Assembly (NCBI GenBank): GCA_017622215.1
Contig: JAGARO010000004.1
Span: 243,261 to 307,260, forward strand
DNA length: 64,000 bases
Reading direction: 5' to 3'
Origin: Clostridia bacterium
GTDB taxonomy: Bacteria > Bacillota > Clostridia > Monoglobales > Monoglobaceae
Of the stretch, positions 61,476 to 64,000 are shown piece after piece; position 1 is the first letter of the stretch; each line of letters begins with the position of its first letter. Under the pieces are notes generated by a model. That model was not told the DNA's origin. It made no database searches and was given only the letters and a program-made list of their open reading frames with translations. The position numbers and the translations under genes are program-made.

Positions 61476-61543
61476 GAAATTCACATATTTTTAACATTCC
61501 GGTGCTAAATTAGAAGTAGGAATACTTTTTTGGAGGTATCTAT

Positions 61544-62761
61544 ATGGACGAATTCAAAGATTTTTATGATAACACTCCCGAAGAAAATTCTTCGGGATTT
61601 TCCTTAGGGGAAACTCCTGTGGAAGAGGAGGCTGTGGCTGAAAAGCCGAAAAAGAAAAAGGGTAAAAAGCTTCTTACAGTTTTTATTATCCTTTTGATTG
61701 TGGGAGCATATATTTTCGGGAATATGATTGGCAGAGGCCTTATAAATTTTGAGGGAAAAAGAGTTCCTGTGAAAGATGAGGAAACTGTTCTTAACATTAA
61801 CAGGGCGGATTTGACACAGCCGGGACTTACCACTGTTGAAATTGCAAAAAAGGCAGGCCCGTCTGTTGTAGGCGTGGTCTGTAAATCCTTAAATGCAACC
61901 GGCTTCTTCGGTCAGGCCTACGAAAGTCAGTCTTCAGGCTCGGGAATTATCCTCACAAAAGACGGTTACATTGTTACAAACAATCACGTAATTGAGGGTG
62001 CAAATTCAATTGTTGTCGTGCTAAACACAGGCTCTGAATACGAGGCAACTTTAGTTGGAACTGATGCGAAAACGGAGGTTGCTGTGCTTAAAATTAAGCC
62101 TGAGGAAGAGCTTGTTGTGGCTGAAATCGGGGACTCATCAGTTCTTGAAGTAGGGGAGAAGGCTGTTGCAATCGGCAATCCTCTTGGAATGGAATTCTTC
62201 GGCACTGTTACAGAAGGAATTATCAGCGCTGTGAACAGGACTGTTACTGTGGACAATAAACAGATTAACGTTATACAGACTGATGCGTCCATAAACACAG
62301 GTAATTCAGGCGGTGCACTGATTAACCGATATGGTCAGGTAATCGGCATAAATACTGCTAAAATATCAAGCGATATGGCAGAAGGTATGGGTTTTGCAAT
62401 TCCTTTCGGTGATGCCAGGCCGATTATTGATGAGCTTATCAAAAACGGATATGTTAGGGGCAGACCTATGATTGGCGTCAGCCTCCGTGATATAAACGAA
62501 TATGTTTCCTATTATTATGACTGGCCTGTGGGTACACAGGTTATAGGTGTGTCGCCAGGTTCGGGAGCTGAGGAGGCAGGACTTAAACAGGGTGATATAA
62601 TCACAGGCATAGAGGGAACTAAAATTAAGACTGCTGACGAGCTTAACAAAAAGCGGGACGAATATAAAGCCGGAGACACAGTTGACCTTGAGGTTTACAA
62701 ATATGCAACGGGGAAAACTGTTCATATAAAAGTAAGGCTTTCGGAAGATAAACCGCAGTAA
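61544..62761 (+). CDS. HtrA/DegP-type membrane serine protease (S1C) with PDZ domain
   Basis: HtrA proteases degrade misfolded surface proteins. The 405-residue protein has an acidic cytoplasmic head, a basic KPKKKKGKK patch and a membrane segment at about residues 44-62. The protease domain follows: the histidine in IVTNNHVIEG, the aspartate in GTDAKTEVAVL and the serine in INTGNSGGALIN, with the oxyanion GNSGG. A PDZ domain (VIGVSPGSGAEEAGLKQGDII) ends it. Family and activity are sure; the exact HtrA paralogue name is not. GGAGGT precedes the ATG. Confidence 0.95.
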   Translation: MDEFKDFYDNTPEENSSGFSLGETPVEEEAVAEKPKKKKGKKLLTVFIILLIVGAYIFGNMIGRGLINFEGKRVPVKDEETVLNINRADLTQPGLTTVEIAKKAGPSVVGVVCKSLNATGFFGQAYESQSSGSGIILTKDGYIVTNNHVIEGANSIVVVLNTGSEYEATLVGTDAKTEVAVLKIKPEEELVVAEIGDSSVLEVGEKAVAIGNPLGMEFFGTVTEGIISAVNRTVTVDNKQINVIQTDASINTGNSGGALINRYGQVIGINTAKISSDMAEGMGFAIPFGDARPIIDELIKNGYVRGRPMIGVSLRDINEYVSYYYDWPVGTQVIGVSPGSGAEEAGLKQGDIITGIEGTKIKTADELNKKRDEYKAGDTVDLEVYKYATGKTVHIKVRLSEDKPQ

Positions 62762-62770
62762 TATATAATG

Positions 62771-62809
62771 AAGCATAAAATCTGATTTTTCAGGTTTTAT
62801 GCTTTTTTT
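62771..62809 (+). terminator. Intrinsic terminator after htrA
   Basis: A 14-bp stem with one G-T pair (62771-62784 with 62791-62804), a 6-base loop and a run of seven T residues. Confidence 0.93.
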
Positions 62810-62840
62810 GTAATTTTTTAGAAATTTTACAAAAAAAGTC

Positions 62841-62869
62841 TTGACTTTATTACTTTACTATGCTAAAAT
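62841..62869 (+). promoter_or_regulatory. Sigma-A promoter of the amino-acid ABC uptake operon
   Basis: TTGACT (62841-62846), 17 bases, TAAAAT (62864-62869), with TG two bases before the -10 (extended -10). It is overlapped by the inverted repeat at 62846-62883. Confidence 0.9.
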
Positions 62870-62883
62870 GATAAAGTAATAAA
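62846..62883 (+). promoter_or_regulatory. 12-bp perfect inverted repeat over the -10 region: likely operator
   Basis: TTTATTACTTTA (62846-62857) and TAAAGTAATAAA (62872-62883) are perfect reverse complements with a 14-base centre that contains the -10 box. The layout suits a dimeric repressor of the amino-acid uptake operon. The word does not match CodY, ArgR or CymR sites that I can recall. Confidence 0.65.
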
Positions 62884-62924
62884 TTGGTAATTAATTAAAA
62901 CTAAAAATAAAGGGGTTTTTAAAA

Positions 62925-63713
62925 ATGAAAAAGTTTACAAAAATTATCTCAATTTTAATGGCAGTTACACTTCTTGCAACTATGTTTGCAGGCTGTGGTG
63001 CTGAAAAGAAAGTTGCTGACTCTGAATACGTTGCAGAAGATGGCAAGATGATTATCGGCTACACAGACTACGCTCCAATGAACTACACAGACGAAAACGG
63101 TGAATTTGTTGGTTTTGATACAGAATTTGCTATTGCTGTTTGTGAAAAGCTTGGCTATGAACCTGAATTTGTTGAAATCGACTGGGATAACAAGTTTATC
63201 GCTCTTGAATCAAAGTCAATCGACTGTATCTGGAACGGTATGACAATCACAGACGAAGTTAAGATGAACTCAAACTGCACAAAGGCTTATGTTAAGAATG
63301 CACAGGTTGTTGTTATGACAGCTGATAATGCTGCTAAGTACGCTACAGCTGAAGATATGAAAGACTTAAAGTTTGTTGCTGAAGCCGGCAGTGCTGGTGC
63401 TGCTGCTATTGAAGAAGCTGGCTTTGCAAACTTCTTAGAAGTTGGCGCACAGTCAGATGCTCTTTTAGAAGTTGCTTCAGGCTCAGCTGATGCTTGTGTA
63501 ATTGATATTACAATGGCTAACGCTATGACAGGCGAAGGTACAAGCTACGCAAACCTTACATCTACAATTGAACTTACAACAGAAGAATACGGTATCGCAT
63601 TCAGAAAGGGTTCAGATCTTACAGAAAAGGTTAACGGAATTATTGACGAGCTTAAGGCTGACGGCACACTTGATAAGCTTGCTGAAAAGTACAGCCTCAC
63701 ACTTGCACTTTAA
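62925..63713 (+). CDS. Polar amino-acid ABC transporter substrate-binding lipoprotein
   Basis: Family 3 solute-binding protein for polar amino acids. The 262-residue protein has a lipoprotein signal peptide with a cysteine at about residue 25 (ATMFAGCGAEKK). The binding domain has the usual blocks IIGYTDYAPMNYTDENGEFVGFDTEFA split over strands, CIWNGMTITDEVK, LKFVAEAGSAGAAA and AFRKGSDLTEKVNG. It is probably highly expressed: codon use is strongly biased. The first permease gene follows after a hairpin. Exact amino acid not predictable; cystine or glutamine-type are possible. Confidence 0.93.
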   Translation: MKKFTKIISILMAVTLLATMFAGCGAEKKVADSEYVAEDGKMIIGYTDYAPMNYTDENGEFVGFDTEFAIAVCEKLGYEPEFVEIDWDNKFIALESKSIDCIWNGMTITDEVKMNSNCTKAYVKNAQVVVMTADNAAKYATAEDMKDLKFVAEAGSAGAAAIEEAGFANFLEVGAQSDALLEVASGSADACVIDITMANAMTGEGTSYANLTSTIELTTEEYGIAFRKGSDLTEKVNGIIDELKADGTLDKLAEKYSLTLAL

Positions 63714-63731
63714 TATTTAATACAAATTAAA

Positions 63732-63768
63732 AAGGTCAAGGCAGTAGATTTATCTATTGCCTTGCCTT
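63732..63768 (+). other. Stem-loop between binding-protein and permease genes
   Basis: A long imperfect stem (63732-63749 with 63752-63768, one bulged T and one G-T pair) with a 2-base loop and no T tract after it. Such hairpins protect the 5' mRNA part so that more binding protein than permease is made. Confidence 0.7.
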
Positions 63769-63788
63769 TGCGTTAAAAGGAAGATTTT

Positions 63789-64000
63789 ATGTTATTAAAA
63801 GTTACACTTAGCCTTCTTGAAGGAATGGCAGTTACAACTAAGATATTTGCTCTTACATTGCTTTTTGCACTGCCTTTGGGACTTATTATCAATTTTGGCT
63901 CAAGGTCAAAAATTGCTCCTCTTCGCTGGCTTGTAAGAACATTTATCTGGATAATAAGGGGTACACCCCTTATGCTCCAGCTTATAGTTATTTACTATGG
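63789..64000 (+). CDS. Amino-acid ABC transporter permease (5' part, cut by window end)
   Basis: The frame from ATG 63789 stays open to the window end (70 codons). AAAAGGAAG lies 5 bases before the start. It begins MLLKVTLSLLEGMAVTTKIF, then a membrane segment (TLLFALPLGLIINFG), and ends in RTFIWIIRGTPLMLQLIVIYYG. RGTPLMLQL is the start signature of the polar amino-acid permease family (HisM/GlnP type). It belongs with the binding protein just before it; the ATPase gene should follow outside the window. Confidence 0.95.
   Translation, partial: MLLKVTLSLLEGMAVTTKIFALTLLFALPLGLIINFGSRSKIAPLRWLVRTFIWIIRGTPLMLQLIVIYY

Noticed and set aside
1..64000. CRISPR array, insertion sequence, prophage, integrase or tRNA/rRNA gene
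   Set aside because: No repeat-spacer series, transposase or integrase frame, or tRNA/rRNA cloverleaf or core sequence was seen. The only structured RNAs found are rnpB and the FMN riboswitch.

Overview
The window looks like the chromosome of a low-GC, endospore-forming, diderm-free Clostridia. The evidence is the sporulation genes (spoIIGA-sigE, gpr, a PdaB-type deacetylase, a PASTA-bearing SpoVD-type PBP), meso-diaminopimelate-type MurE, Ppx/GppA and BY-kinase genes of Firmicutes type, a transketolase split in two subunits, and AT-rich intergenic DNA with classical sigma-A promoters. Three proteins carry S-layer-homology (SLH) domains, so the cell probably has an SLH-anchored surface layer. 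A TM1266-type hydrogenase regulator suggests an anaerobe. An intracellular alpha-L-rhamnosidase operon suggests growth on plant or host glycans. I cannot assign a genus; a gut Clostridia is the best guess.

Layout. 1-16.7 kb: the end of an M16 peptidase gene, lgt, then a long division and cell wall (dcw) cluster, mraZ-rsmH-ftsL-spoVD-murE-murF-mraY-ftsW-murG-murA-divIB-DUF881-sbp-ftsZ. It starts from a promoter whose start site lies in a 10-bp-periodic MraZ operator. murD, murC and ftsA are not in it. 16.7-18.4 kb: the spoIIG locus. 18.4-23.5 kb: a BY-kinase, PHP-phosphatase and nucleotide-sugar dehydratase operon without glycosyltransferases. 23.5-29.2 kb: small opposing units (two-OB-fold SSB-like protein, hydrogenase regulator, PdaB, Gpr, Ppx, an SLH/YcdB surface protein). 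29.3-32.1 kb: serC-serA, RNase P RNA, and a block bounded by a perfect 19-bp inverted repeat. 32.2-37.1 kb: mscS, fucU-like, SGNH hydrolase, an iron exporter with ferritin-like domain, apbE and a thioredoxin reductase preceded by a tandem repeat. 37.1-39.9 kb (minus): ftsH and ispE.

40.0-44.0 kb: a cytosolic cyclophilin, a second cyclophilin fused to SLH domains, an LTA-synthase-like enzyme and IreB. 44.0-48.4 kb: an M14 peptidase (minus), an SLH protein, and a compact PqqD / S26-like peptidase / ABC exporter trio that is the best candidate for an undescribed system. 48.4-49.9 kb: FMN riboswitch, ribU, tcdA. 49.9-56.2 kb (minus): one probable transcript, DUF1861-GH78-pgm-mntP-eamA. 56.3-61.5 kb: cysE-cysS-mrnC, yitT, and the two transketolase subunits. 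61.5-64 kb: an HtrA protease and the start of a polar amino-acid ABC uptake operon, cut by the window end.

Starts were re-chosen from ribosome binding sites where the longest frame was clearly too long (mraZ, spoVD, murE, murG, ftsZ, trxB, the M14 peptidase, cysE and others). All family names rest on motif recognition by eye; no database search was run.
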